Source: Micromonospora marina (lineage in GTDB: Bacteria; Actinomycetota; Actinomycetes; Mycobacteriales; Micromonosporaceae). From it: 64,000 nt of DNA. A program made the translations under genes and the position numbers. Below are positions 8,040 through 16,550 of the stretch, one piece after another (positions within the stretch are counted from its first letter, which is position 1; every line of letters starts with the position of its first letter). The notes beneath the pieces were generated by a model that was not told the origin of the DNA, did no database searches, and saw only the letters and a program-made list of their open reading frames with translations. The stretch is taken from positions 1 to 64,000 of the forward strand of contig NZ_FMCV01000017.1 in NCBI RefSeq assembly GCF_900091565.1, given 5' to 3'.

Positions 8040-9323
8040 GTGAGATACGGAAGACTGTCCGGCCTGCTCGCGGCGACCATGACCGGTGTGCTCGCCCTGA
8101 CCGCGTGCGGCGGTGGCGGCGATGCAGAGAACGACGGTCCGGCGAGCCTGCGGATGACCGTCTGGTCGGCCAACGAGGCGCACCTGAAGCTGTTCAACGA
8201 GATCGCCGACGAGTACCGCAAGAACAACCCGGACGTCGCGGAGATCAAGTTCGATCCGCTGCCGTTCGAGAACTACACCACGACGCTGACCACGCAGATC
8301 GCCGGCGGCAACGCGCCGGACCTCGCATGGATCTTCGAGAACTCGGCTCCGGACTTCGTCGCCTCCGGCGCGCTGAGCCCGCTCGACGACACGCTCAAGG
8401 AGACCGACGGCTACCAGTACGACGACCTCTCCCCCGCCACGCTGAAGCTCTGGCGCAACGACGGCGAGCTCTTCGCGTACCCGTTCTCGACCTCGCCGTT
8501 CGGCGTGTTCGTCAACAACGACATGCTCAAGCAGGCCGGGCAGAAGACCCCGGCCGAGCTGATCGCGGCCGGGCAGTGGAACTGGGACACCGCGCTCGCC
8601 GTGGCCGGCGCGGCAGCGGCGGAGTCGGGCAAGGCCGGGCTCGTGGTCCGCGACTTCGACTACAAGGGCTGGGACAACCTGGCCACGTTCTGGACCGGCT
8701 GGGGCGCCCAGGCGTGGAGCGAGGACGGCCGCAGCTGCGGGTTCAACAGCCCGGAGATGGTCGAGGCGATGACCACGCTGCACAAGGCGATCTTCACCGG
8801 CAAGGCGCTGCCCGGCCCGGGTACGACCGCCGACTTCTTCGCCGGTGACGCGGCCATGACCGTCACCCAGATCTCCCGTGCCTCGCTGCTGAAGGAGAAC
8901 GGCTTCGACTGGGATCTGGTCCCGCTGCCGGCCGGCCCGAAGGGCCCGTACGCGGTGGTCGGCCAGGCCGGCCTCGGCGTGATGAAGAAGAGCCCGCACG
9001 CCGAGCAGGCCGCCGACTTCCTGGCCTTCTTCACCAACCCCGCCAACTCGGCGAAGCTGGCCCAGTTCTTCCCGCCGCCACGGCAGTCCCAGCTGACCGC
9101 CGAGACGCTGGCGAAGACGAACCCGAAGCTCAAGCCGGAGCAACTGCAGAAGGTCGTCATCGACGGCATCACGAACGGCACGGTCAAGCCCAGCCACGCC
9201 GGGCAGGCCGAGCTGAGCCAGCAGGTGCGCGCCGCGCTCGACCCGCTGTGGAAGGCGGACGCGGACGTCAAGGGCGTACTCGACGGCGTCTGCTCCAAGA
9301 TCCAGCCGCTGCTGGCGAAGTAG
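8040..9323 (+). CDS. Sugar ABC transporter substrate-binding lipoprotein
   Basis: 427 aa. Signal peptide with lipobox LTAC, Cys23 being the lipidated residue, then a Gly-rich spacer and a family 1 extracellular solute-binding fold (MTVWSANEAHLKLFNEIADEY opening). GTG 8040 has GAGGAGAAG just upstream. It captures the substrate outside the membrane and delivers it to the two permeases that follow (11-bp gap). No ATPase is encoded in the operon; actinobacterial sugar importers commonly share an MsiK-type ATPase encoded elsewhere. Substrate unknown; context suggests an acetylated amino sugar or sialoside. Confidence 0.92.
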   Translation: MRYGRLSGLLAATMTGVLALTACGGGGDAENDGPASLRMTVWSANEAHLKLFNEIADEYRKNNPDVAEIKFDPLPFENYTTTLTTQIAGGNAPDLAWIFENSAPDFVASGALSPLDDTLKETDGYQYDDLSPATLKLWRNDGELFAYPFSTSPFGVFVNNDMLKQAGQKTPAELIAAGQWNWDTALAVAGAAAAESGKAGLVVRDFDYKGWDNLATFWTGWGAQAWSEDGRSCGFNSPEMVEAMTTLHKAIFTGKALPGPGTTADFFAGDAAMTVTQISRASLLKENGFDWDLVPLPAGPKGPYAVVGQAGLGVMKKSPHAEQAADFLAFFTNPANSAKLAQFFPPPRQSQLTAETLAKTNPKLKPEQLQKVVIDGITNGTVKPSHAGQAELSQQVRAALDPLWKADADVKGVLDGVCSKIQPLLAK

Positions 9324-9334
9324 GGCCGAGGATC

Positions 9335-10282
9335 ATGACCCAGACGGACACCAGGGTGGGCCCGGCCGCTGCCGGGCCCACCCCGGGCCGGGCCCGGCCG
9401 TTCTGGACCACCCGCCGCCGGGACCAGCTCACCGGATACCTGTTCATCACCCCGCAGTTGCTCGGCAGCGCGGTCTTCGTGATCCTGCCGCTGGTCCTCG
9501 TGGTCTGGTACAGCCTGCACGAGTGGAACGTGCTGGCCGGCAGCTTCGACTTCATCGGCGCCGACAACTACGCCGCGCTCGCCGACGACCCCAACCTGGG
9601 CCCGGTGCTGCGGTCGACCGGCCTGTTCTCGATCGGCCTGGTGGTGCTCAACCTCGGCCTGGCGTTGCTGCTGGCCGTCCTGCTCAACCAGAAGCTGCGC
9701 GGGACCATCGTCTTCCGCACCCTGTTCTTCTCCCCCGTGGTGGTCTCGCTCGTCGCGTGGACCATCGTCTGGGGCTTCCTGCTGCAGGACAACGGCGGCG
9801 TCAACGGCCTGCTCGACACGCTCGGCGTGGACGGCCCCAACTGGTTGCGCGGCGAGGGCACGGCGATGCTGTCGGTGATCGTCGTGCAGGTGTTCAAGAA
9901 CGTCGGCCTGAACATGGTGCTGTTCCTGGCCGCCCTCCAGGGCGTGCCCACCGACCTGTACGAGGCCGCCGAGGTGGACGGCGCGAGCCGGATGCGCCAG
10001 TTCTGGCGCATCACCGTGCCCCTGATCAGCCCGACGATCATGCTCACGTCGATCATCACGGTGGTCGGCTCGTTGCAGGTCTTCGCGCAGATCGCGGTGC
10101 TGACCCAGGGCGGGCCCGGCACCTCGACCACGGTGCTCGTCTACTACCTCTACCAGCAGGCCTTCCAGTTCCATCACTTCGGCTACGGCGCGACGCTGTC
10201 GATCCTACTGTTCGTCATCGTGCTCGCGCTGACCGTGCTGCAGTGGCAGATGCGCAAGAGGTGGGTCTTCCATGAGTCGTGA
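9335..10282 (+). CDS. Sugar ABC transporter permease, MalF/UgpA type
   Basis: 315 aa with six predicted helices beginning LTGYLFITPQLLGSAVFVILP. The EAA loop is DLYEAAEVDGASRMRQFWRITVP, which contacts the ATPase. ATG 9335 is preceded by GAGG at 9328-9331. An Ala/Gly/Pro-rich N-terminal tail of about 25 residues precedes helix 1. Its stop overlaps the start of the next permease by 11 nt, showing translational coupling. Forms the channel heterodimer with the following gene product. Confidence 0.93.
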   Translation: MTQTDTRVGPAAAGPTPGRARPFWTTRRRDQLTGYLFITPQLLGSAVFVILPLVLVVWYSLHEWNVLAGSFDFIGADNYAALADDPNLGPVLRSTGLFSIGLVVLNLGLALLLAVLLNQKLRGTIVFRTLFFSPVVVSLVAWTIVWGFLLQDNGGVNGLLDTLGVDGPNWLRGEGTAMLSVIVVQVFKNVGLNMVLFLAALQGVPTDLYEAAEVDGASRMRQFWRITVPLISPTIMLTSIITVVGSLQVFAQIAVLTQGGPGTSTTVLVYYLYQQAFQFHHFGYGATLSILLFVIVLALTVLQWQMRKRWVFHES

Positions 10283-11114
10283 CCTGTCCCGGCGGACCAA
10301 GCTGGTGCTCTACGGGGTGCTGATGGTCCTGGCCGTTCCGTTCGTGTTCCCCACCTGGTGGATGGTCACCTCGTCGCTGAAGCCGGTGGCGGACATCTTC
10401 TCCTTCCCGCCGCAGTTGCTGCCGACCGATCCACGGCTGGACGCGTACCAGCGGGTGTTCGAGCTGCAGCCGTTCGGGCAGCAGTACCTCAACAGCCTCT
10501 ACATCGCGCTGCTGGTCACCGTCGGCACGCTGGCCGTGGCGTCGCTGGCCGGGTACGCGTTCGCTCGCATCCGGTTCCGGGGGCAGAACGTGCTGTTCCT
10601 GGTCGTCCTCGCGGGCCTGCTCATCCCGAGCGAGGTGACGATCGTGCCGCTGTTCCAGATGTTCTTCAAGCTCGACCTGATCGACACGCACTGGCCGCTG
10701 ATCCTGGTGCCGATCTTCGGGGCGCCGAGCGTGCTGGCGACGTTCATCATGCGGCAGTTCTTCATCAGCCTCCCCGGTGAGCTGGAGGAGGCGGCCCGGG
10801 TGGACGGGCTGGGACGCTTCGCCACCTTCTGGAAGATCGCGCTGCCGCTGTCCCGACCCGCGCTCGGCGCGGTGGCCATCTTCACGTTCCTGCACAGCTG
10901 GAATCTCTACCTGGAACCGATCGTGTTCCTGTCCTCGCCGGACAAGTTCACCCTGCCGCAGGCGCTCACCCAGTTCGTCGACGCGTACGGCGGTCCGATG
11001 TGGGACGTCCAGCTCGCGGCGGCGTCGATGACCGCGCTGCCGGTGCTGGCGGTGTTCGTCATCGCGCAGAAGCAGTTCGTCGAGGGTCTCGCACACACCG
11101 GCCTGAAGGGATGA
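10272..11114 (+). CDS. Sugar ABC transporter permease, MalG/UgpE type
   Basis: 280 aa, six helices; starts MSRDLSRRTKLVLYGVLMVL. The EAA loop is ELEEAARVDGLGRFATFWKIALP. Usual length for the family. Its stop TGA overlaps the ATG of the ROK kinase gene by 4 nt (ATGA), so transport and phosphorylation genes are co-translated. Second half of the translocation channel. Confidence 0.93.
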   Translation: MSRDLSRRTKLVLYGVLMVLAVPFVFPTWWMVTSSLKPVADIFSFPPQLLPTDPRLDAYQRVFELQPFGQQYLNSLYIALLVTVGTLAVASLAGYAFARIRFRGQNVLFLVVLAGLLIPSEVTIVPLFQMFFKLDLIDTHWPLILVPIFGAPSVLATFIMRQFFISLPGELEEAARVDGLGRFATFWKIALPLSRPALGAVAIFTFLHSWNLYLEPIVFLSSPDKFTLPQALTQFVDAYGGPMWDVQLAAASMTALPVLAVFVIAQKQFVEGLAHTGLKG

Positions 11115-12031
11115 CCGCGCCGGTCGTCGGGATCGACATCGGCGGCACCAAGACCGCCGCCGCTCTCGTCGATCCCGGCGCGCGGGTGCTCGGCCGCCGC
11201 GAGGCGCCCACCCCCGCGCGCGGCGGGCCGGCCGCGGTGCTGGACACCGCCGCCGGCCTGGCCGCCGGCCTGCTCGCCGCAGCCGGCCCCGGGCCGGTCG
11301 GGGTGGGCACCGCGGGCACCGTCGACCCGGTCACCGGCGCCATCCGGTACGCGACCGGCAGCCTGCCCGGATGGGCCGGCACCCCGGTGGCCGACGAGCT
11401 GGCCGCGCGGCTGGCCCGGCCGGTACGCGTCACGAACGACGTCGCCGCGGCGGCGCTCGGTGAGTGCTGGGCCGGCGCCGGACGGGGCCTGGGGCACGTG
11501 CTGCTCACTGCCGTCGGCACCGGGCTGGGTGGCGCTGTCGCCCGCGACGGACGGATCGCCGGTGGCGCCCGGGGCGCGGCCGGTCAGCTCGGGCACCTGC
11601 CGGCACCGGGGGCGAACCGGCTGCGCTGCGGCTGCGGCCGGTACGGGCACCTGGAGGCGATCGCCTCCGGCACCGGCCTGGCCGCCGCGTACGCGCTCAC
11701 CGGCGGAGAGCCGGTCACCGGCCGGGAGGTGGCGCGGCGCGCGGCGGCCGGTGACGCGACCGCCCGGCAGGTCGTCGAGCGGGCCGGTACTGCGCTCGGC
11801 GCGTCCCTGGCCGGGCTGGTCGCCCTGCTCGACCCCGAGGCGGTGGTGGTCGCCGGTGGCGCCGCCGGCACCCTGCTCCCCGCCGCGACGACCGCCTACC
11901 GGGCGGAACTACCAGGCGGCTGGGCGCACGTGCCACTGCTTCCGGCGGCCCTGGGCGCCGACGCGGTAGTGGTCGGCGCCGCCCGGCTCGCCACCGCACC
12001 GATCCACCACGACGGAGGAACAAGCACGTGA
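11111..12031 (+). CDS. nanK: ROK-family sugar kinase, probable N-acetylmannosamine kinase
   Basis: 306 aa. ATP phosphate-binding motif GIDIGGTKTAAALVD at the N-terminus; the catalytic Asp lies in VTNDVAAAALGE. The ROK zinc motif is present as CGCGRYGHLE, but the usual third Cys of CxCGxxGCxE is His here. Start ATG overlaps the upstream permease stop, and the stop overlaps the NanE start (GTGA). Direct coupling to a ManNAc-6-phosphate 2-epimerase is the reason for suggesting ManNAc kinase activity: ManNAc + ATP to ManNAc-6-P in the cytosol. Glucose or GlcNAc kinase activity cannot be excluded from sequence. Confidence 0.85.
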   Translation: MTAPVVGIDIGGTKTAAALVDPGARVLGRREAPTPARGGPAAVLDTAAGLAAGLLAAAGPGPVGVGTAGTVDPVTGAIRYATGSLPGWAGTPVADELAARLARPVRVTNDVAAAALGECWAGAGRGLGHVLLTAVGTGLGGAVARDGRIAGGARGAAGQLGHLPAPGANRLRCGCGRYGHLEAIASGTGLAAAYALTGGEPVTGREVARRAAAGDATARQVVERAGTALGASLAGLVALLDPEAVVVAGGAAGTLLPAATTAYRAELPGGWAHVPLLPAALGADAVVVGAARLATAPIHHDGGTST

Positions 12032-12741
12032 GTGTCCTGGACGAACTCGCAGGCGGGCTGGTCGTGTCCTGCCAGCCCCTGCCCGACGACCCGGACGACC
12101 CGATGCGCGACCCGTACGTCCAGGCCCACGTGGCGGCCGCCGTGGTGCGCGGCGGCGCGGTGGCGGTCCGGGTCAACGGCCCCGACGACGTGCGGGCGGT
12201 ACGCGCCGCCGTCGGCGTGCCGGTGATCGGGTTGTACAAGCACGGCACGCAGGGCGTGTTCATCACCCCGACCGCCGGGCACGCCCTCGAAGCGGCGCGC
12301 GCCGGGTCGCACGTCGTCGCGGCGGACGCCACCGACCGCCCCCGGCCCGACGGCCGGAGCTTCGCCGACACCGTCCGCGCGGTCCACGAGCAGACCGGCG
12401 CGCTGGTCCTGGCCGACGTCTCCACTGTGGCCGAGGGCGTCGCCGCCGTCGAGGCCGGCGCGGACGCGGTCGCCACCACACTGTCCGGCTACACCCCGGC
12501 CAGCCCACAGATCGACGGGCCCGACCTCGGGCTCGTGGCGCGACTCGCCGCGCTGCTGCCCGTGCCGGTGATCGCCGAAGGGCGCTACCGGACCACGGAG
12601 CAGATCAGCCGGGCCTTCGAGGCGGGCGCCCACGCGGTGGTGATGGGCAACGCCGTCACCTCACCGCTGTGGATCACCCGCCGACTGGTTCCGGCCACCC
12701 CCCGGGCGGCGAGCGCGCCGGAGAAGAAGGAGCATCGATGA
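12028..12741 (+). CDS. nanE: N-acetylmannosamine-6-phosphate 2-epimerase
   Basis: 237 aa, (beta/alpha)8 NanE family. Seen: GLVVSCQPLPDDPDDPM opening, the GLYK strand carrying the catalytic Lys, VVAADATDRPRPDG, and VPVIAEGRYRT with the catalytic Glu, then AGAHAVVMGNAVTSP phosphate loop. Converts ManNAc-6-P to GlcNAc-6-P, which can enter the GlcNAc pathway; deacetylase and deaminase are not in this window. Overlaps nanK by 4 nt upstream and the next small ORF by 4 nt downstream. Confidence 0.92.
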   Translation: MSVLDELAGGLVVSCQPLPDDPDDPMRDPYVQAHVAAAVVRGGAVAVRVNGPDDVRAVRAAVGVPVIGLYKHGTQGVFITPTAGHALEAARAGSHVVAADATDRPRPDGRSFADTVRAVHEQTGALVLADVSTVAEGVAAVEAGADAVATTLSGYTPASPQIDGPDLGLVARLAALLPVPVIAEGRYRTTEQISRAFEAGAHAVVMGNAVTSPLWITRRLVPATPRAASAPEKKEHR

Positions 12742-12854
12742 GAGGACGCGAGACGTTCACCGCGACGCTGGACCGGGTCACCGCGGTACGGGTCGAGGTT
12801 TCGTGGGACCGGCTGTTCGAGGTCACGCTGGAGCCGAGCCTGCGGCTGCGTTGA
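12738..12854 (+). CDS. 38-aa ORF coupled to nanE
   Basis: ATG 12738 overlaps the nanE stop (ATGA), giving a 38-residue product beginning MRGRETFTATLDRVTAVRVEV and ending in SLRLR. It alternates hydrophobic and charged residues in a beta-strand-like way; no signal peptide or membrane helix. GAGAAGAAGGAG just upstream is a strong ribosome site. A hairpin terminator follows 5 nt after the stop, so it closes the operon. It could be a genuine small protein, or the 5' remnant of a longer gene lost by deletion. No family recognised. Confidence 0.6.
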   Translation: MRGRETFTATLDRVTAVRVEVSWDRLFEVTLEPSLRLR

Positions 12855-12859
12855 CCGGT

Positions 12860-12888
12860 GCGGGTGCGGTCCCGGGGGCCGCACCCGC
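12860..12888 (+). terminator. Hairpin terminator of the lacI-nanE operon
   Basis: GCGGGTGCGG (12860-12869) pairs perfectly with CCGCACCCGC (12879-12888) across a 9-nt loop, 5 nt after the last stop codon. No T-tract, as usual in high-GC actinobacteria. The convergent VOC gene ends 2 nt further on, so it may serve both. Confidence 0.8.
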
Positions 12889-12889
12889 C

Positions 12890-13606
12890 TCAGCGGGGCG
12901 TCAGCAGGCAGAACCCGGTGCCGTCCGGGTCGGCGAGCACCACGTCGTCGGCGGTGTGCCGGCCCGCACCGGCCCGGGTCGCGCCGAGCGCGAGCAGCCG
13001 GTCGATCTCCGCGTCCCGGTCACCGTCCGCGACCAGATCCAGGTGTACGCGGTCCCCGTCGCCGCGGTCCATCAGCGGCGGGCCGCTTCAGGTGACCTTC
13101 GCGCCTCCGCGCGGCGACTGGATCGCGGTCTCCTCGCCCTGGTCCCAGACCAGCGGCCAGCCCAGCGCCTCGCTCCAGAAGCAGCCGGCCGCCCGCGTAC
13201 CGTCGCAGTTCACCGCGCCGACCGGGCCGCAGCCGGCGAGGAATTTGTTGCCCGCCTCGATGACGCAGAACTCGTTGCCCTCCGGGTCGGCGAGCACCAC
13301 CTGGTCGTCGTCCGGGCCCTGACCGATGTCGATGTGCCGTCCGCCCAGCGCCAGCGCCCGGGAGACGGTGTCCCGCTGGGCCTGCGGCGACGCGCTGGTC
13401 AGGTCGAAGTGGATCCGGTTCTGCACCGTCTTCGGCGCGTCGCTGGGCAGGAACCGGATACGGAAGTCGCTGTGGACGTCGCCGCCCAGCGCCACGCCCT
13501 CGTGCGGGTCGTCGATGACCTCCCGGCTCAGCACGCCGGACCAGAACCGCGCGAGCCGGCGTGGGTCGTCCGCGTCGAGGCTGACCGCGTAGAGGTGAAC
13601 CGCCAT
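12890..13606 (-). pseudogene. Two-domain VOC (glyoxalase/bleomycin-resistance) protein interrupted by an in-frame stop
   Basis: Reading from ATG 13606, a VOC domain starts MAVHLYAVSLDADDPRRLARF and runs into a second half, then stops at TGA 13090-13088. The same frame continues with SGPPLMDRGDGDRVHLDLV and ends VLADPDGTGFCLLTPR at 12890. Restoring one base (TGA to TGG, Trp) gives a normal 238-residue tandem Glyoxalase_6-type protein. So this is a point nonsense mutation, a sequencing error, or two separate ORFs of 172 and about 60 codons. Function of such proteins (metal-dependent detoxification or antibiotic binding) is not predictable. Monocistronic, minus strand. Confidence 0.75.
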
Positions 13607-13729
13607 CCGCCCGTCTCCGATCCCCGCCGCCGACCGTCGGCAGGTCCGGAGCGTAGGCCGGGCCGGTCCGGCCGCGCAGCCGGATTTCCCCACGTCCGGG
13701 CAGGCCGCCCGCAACGCCGCGCTGTCGCG

Positions 13730-14062
13730 TTACTTCGCCGGTAGGGTGCGCGCGAAGCGGACGCCCCGGTCGACCCAGCGGGTCAGGTCCGGGTCGCGCT
13801 CGCAGGCATCGGGCGACACGGTGACCCAGCCCCGCATCTCCCGGCCCCACATGACCGTCGCCTCGGCGCCGGGCTCGGCCAGCACGCGTCCGGCCTCGGC
13901 CGGGTCGACCCGGACCATCAGGCCGCCCGCGCCACCCACGACCGCCGCCATGTTGCCGGGCAGCATCATCGCCAGACCACCGAACATGCGTCGTTCGGTG
14001 ATGCCGGGCTCGCGCCCGAGGCGTTCCCGGGCCCGGTTCCCCAGATTCTCGTCGTAGGCCAT
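13730..14062 (-). CDS. TfoX N-terminal domain protein
   Basis: 110 aa. MAYDENLGNRARERLG opening, then ERRMFGGLAMMLPGNMAAVVG and a C-terminal MRGWVTVSPDACERDPDLTRWVDRG segment match the stand-alone TfoX_N family common in actinobacteria. This is the N-terminal half only of the competence regulator TfoX/Sxy, as usual outside gamma-proteobacteria; role unknown. Single gene, TAA stop. Confidence 0.85.
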   Translation of the reverse strand: MAYDENLGNRARERLGREPGITERRMFGGLAMMLPGNMAAVVGGAGGLMVRVDPAEAGRVLAEPGAEATVMWGREMRGWVTVSPDACERDPDLTRWVDRGVRFARTLPAK

Positions 14063-14101
14063 GACGGCATCGTGGCATCCGGGTCCGACAGCGGGCGCGC
14101 G

Positions 14102-14695
14102 TCAGGCGCCGACGCGCTGTTCGGGGATGGACAGGCCGTAGAGCACCATCAGCTCGGGACTGTCGATCCGGCTGCCGTCGGCCACCGAGTCGCAGGCGAT
14201 GTCGACGATCTGGTCCTTGTGCGCCAGCAGGTACGGCCGAGCCCCCACGTCCGCGCTGGCCAGGGTGGCGATGCCGGACCAGTGGCGGCGGCCGAACAGC
14301 ATCGGGTAGCCGCGCAGCCCGTCGTAGGTGGCGCAGACCAGCACGTCCGGGTACGGCAGCGCGGTGACCCGGCGGACCGCTGTCGCGGTGAGCCCGGGCA
14401 TGTCCACCGGCACCACGACGACCGCCTCGATGTCGTCGTCGGTCAGCGCGGCGAGCCCGGCCCGGATAGAGGAGCCGACGCCGGTGCCCCAGGCACGGTT
14501 GACCACGACTGTGGCGCCGCTCAGGTCGGTGGTCTGCCGCACCTGCTCGGCCGCCGCGCCCAGGACGACCACGACCTGCGCGCAGCCCGCCTCGGCCATC
14601 GTGTCGATCATCTGGCTGACCAGTGGCTTCTCCCCCTGGTGCAGCAGCGCTTCGGGTCCGCCGATGCGGCGGCCGCCACCGGCGGCGATGATCAT
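14102..14695 (-). CDS. MobA/MocA-like nucleotidyltransferase
   Basis: 197 aa from ATG 14695. The nucleotide-binding signature is IIAAGGGRRIGGPEALLHQGEKPLV, with the Lys of the loop following, and the metal-site Asp lies in VVVVPVDMPGLT. This fold transfers NMP from NTP to a phosphate or cofactor (molybdopterin cytidylyl/guanylyltransferase, coenzyme F420 CofC and relatives). GAGGGGG lies 5 nt before an in-frame CTG at 14713, which could be the true start and would add LNRIAA. No molybdenum genes nearby, so the acceptor is unknown. Confidence 0.82.
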   Translation of the reverse strand: MIIAAGGGRRIGGPEALLHQGEKPLVSQMIDTMAEAGCAQVVVVLGAAAEQVRQTTDLSGATVVVNRAWGTGVGSSIRAGLAALTDDDIEAVVVVPVDMPGLTATAVRRVTALPYPDVLVCATYDGLRGYPMLFGRRHWSGIATLASADVGARPYLLAHKDQIVDIACDSVADGSRIDSPELMVLYGLSIPEQRVGA

Positions 14696-14835
14696 TGCAG
14701 CGATCCGGTTCAGCGGTGCCCCCTCGATCAGGGGACGGACCGGGCACAGCCGCCCGGTCCGTCCCGTCGTACGCACACCGGGCCCAACGAGCGCGACCGA
14801 GAGCGGGTAGCGGGGCAAAACGGAAAATTGCGTGA

Positions 14836-16539
14836 CTATGCCGCGTCCGCGTAGCAGTCCACTGCGGACAGGTCGAGCGGGAACCGCACCGGCGTGTCGC
14901 CGAACAGCAGCCGGGTGGCCCGCGCGCCGGCGGCGGTGATCGCCTCGCCGACGGCCGCTGCCTGCCCGGCCGGGCAGTGCACCATCACCTCGTCGTGCTG
15001 GAAGAACACCAGCTCCGCCTCCGTACCGGCCAGCTCGGTCCGCAGCGTGGCCAGCAGCGTGGAGGCCCACTCGGCGGCGGTGGCCTGGATGACGAAGTTG
15101 CGGGTGAAGCGCCCCCGCGAGCGGGCCGCCCGAGCCGACGGGCTGTGCGGATCGGCCCCGCCGTCCGGCATCGGCTCCTCGCCCTCGGCGAACCCCGCCG
15201 ACCCGGGCGGGCAGGTGCGGCCCAGCCACGACCGGACCAGCCCGCCCGCCTCACCGGTGCGCGCCGCCGCCTCCACGTAGGCGAACGCGGTCGGATAGTT
15301 CTTCCGCAGCACCGCAAGCGCCGGCACCGCCGCCCCGCCGGTCTGCCCGTACATCGCCCCGAGCAGGGCCACCTTGGCCTTCGCCCGGTCGCCGGCGAAC
15401 GCATCCCGGGCCAGCGCCGCGTACAGGTCACCGGCGCCGCCCGCCGCGGCAAGCCGCTCGTCGCCGGAGACCGCCGCGAGCACGCGCGGTTCGAGCTGAC
15501 CCGCGTCGGCCACCACGAACGTCCAGCCCGGGTCCGCCACCACCGCCCGCCGGATCACCTTCGGGATCTGCAGCGCCCCGCCCCCGCGCGTCGCCCAGCG
15601 GCCCGAGACCACACCGCCTGGTACGTACTCCGGGTGGAACCGGCCGCCCGAGACCCAGGCGTCGCGCCAGGCCCAGCCGTGGGCCGTCCAGATCCGGTAC
15701 AGCTCCTTGTATTCCAGGACCAGCGGCGCCGCCGGGTGCTCCACCCCGCGCAGCACCCAGGCGCGCGTGTTGGGCAGGTCCACGCCGGCACGGGCGAACG
15801 CCCGCAACAGCTCCGCGGGCGAGTCGGCGTGCACCTGGCGTACGCCGAACGCCTCAGCGATGCGGGCCTGCAACTCGGCCAGCCGGCGCGGCGGCCCGCC
15901 GACCGGCGACGGCTCGCCGAGCAGTCCGGCCAGGATCGCGTCGTGCACGTCGGCGCGCCACGGCAGCCCGGCCGCGCCCATCTCGGCGGCCACCAGCGCG
16001 CCCGCCGACTCGGCGGCCACCAGCAGCCGGAACCGGCCGGGGTGGGTGGTCGCGGCGATCCGGGCGAGCTGGTCGGCGTACACCCGGGTCAACGCCGTGA
16101 TGCCCGGACCGGGCGGGCCGGACGGCGGCGCGAACAGCGCGGCCTGGGCGTGGCCCGGCGGCTCGGGCGCACGGGGCGCCGGGTCCGGCGGGACCGGCGC
16201 GCCCGTCACGCGGGCCCAGGCGGCCGGCAATGCGCGGGGCTCACCCCACCGGCCCGCGTGCCCGAGCAGCAGCGCCTCGGTCAGCTCGACGTCGTAACAG
16301 CGGTCGAGGCGCACCCCGGCACGCAGCAGCGCCGGGTAGACGCCCGCCCAGGCGGCCCACAGCCAGCGGGGGTGCCCAGCGGCCTCCCGGGCGGCCACCG
16401 CGGCGGCCAGGTCGGCCGCCTCCTCGGCCGGGCCGGACGGGGTGCCGTCGGGGTGCAGCGATTGCAGCACGCCGCCGCCCCGCTCGTCCGCCTCCACCGC
16501 CACCAGCACGGACTCGATTCTGCCCGGTGCCCCTGACAC
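14836..16539 (-). CDS. Compact family A DNA polymerase (3'-5' exonuclease/polymerase type)
   Basis: 567 aa, about 60% of E. coli Pol I length, lacking the 5' nuclease. Polymerase motif A appears as VADAGQLEPRVLAAVSGD, motif B as RAKAKVALLGAMYGQTGG and motif C as FFQHDEVMVH (catalytic Asp in HDE). The N-terminal part is an exonuclease-like domain in which I do not see all classic DEDD residues, so proofreading may be weak or absent. This architecture is conserved in actinobacteria as 'bifunctional 3'-5' exonuclease/DNA polymerase' beside the normal polA. GTG 16539 chosen; ribosome site weak. A repeat cluster lies 12 nt upstream of the start. Confidence 0.88.
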   Translation of the reverse strand: MSGAPGRIESVLVAVEADERGGGVLQSLHPDGTPSGPAEEAADLAAAVAAREAAGHPRWLWAAWAGVYPALLRAGVRLDRCYDVELTEALLLGHAGRWGEPRALPAAWARVTGAPVPPDPAPRAPEPPGHAQAALFAPPSGPPGPGITALTRVYADQLARIAATTHPGRFRLLVAAESAGALVAAEMGAAGLPWRADVHDAILAGLLGEPSPVGGPPRRLAELQARIAEAFGVRQVHADSPAELLRAFARAGVDLPNTRAWVLRGVEHPAAPLVLEYKELYRIWTAHGWAWRDAWVSGGRFHPEYVPGGVVSGRWATRGGGALQIPKVIRRAVVADPGWTFVVADAGQLEPRVLAAVSGDERLAAAGGAGDLYAALARDAFAGDRAKAKVALLGAMYGQTGGAAVPALAVLRKNYPTAFAYVEAAARTGEAGGLVRSWLGRTCPPGSAGFAEGEEPMPDGGADPHSPSARAARSRGRFTRNFVIQATAAEWASTLLATLRTELAGTEAELVFFQHDEVMVHCPAGQAAAVGEAITAAGARATRLLFGDTPVRFPLDLSAVDCYADAA

Positions 16540-16550
16540 GCTCCGCGTGG

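Noticed and set aside
6420..9197. 925-codon minus-strand frame opposite the FAD oxidoreductase and binding-protein genes
   Set aside because: Low-complexity Val/Arg/Gly/Asp composition, no start signal or domain; shadow of the plus-strand genes.
13020..14747. Arg/Gly-rich minus-strand frame over the VOC, TfoX and MobA-like genes
   Set aside because: Reads through real genes in another frame and has no domain.
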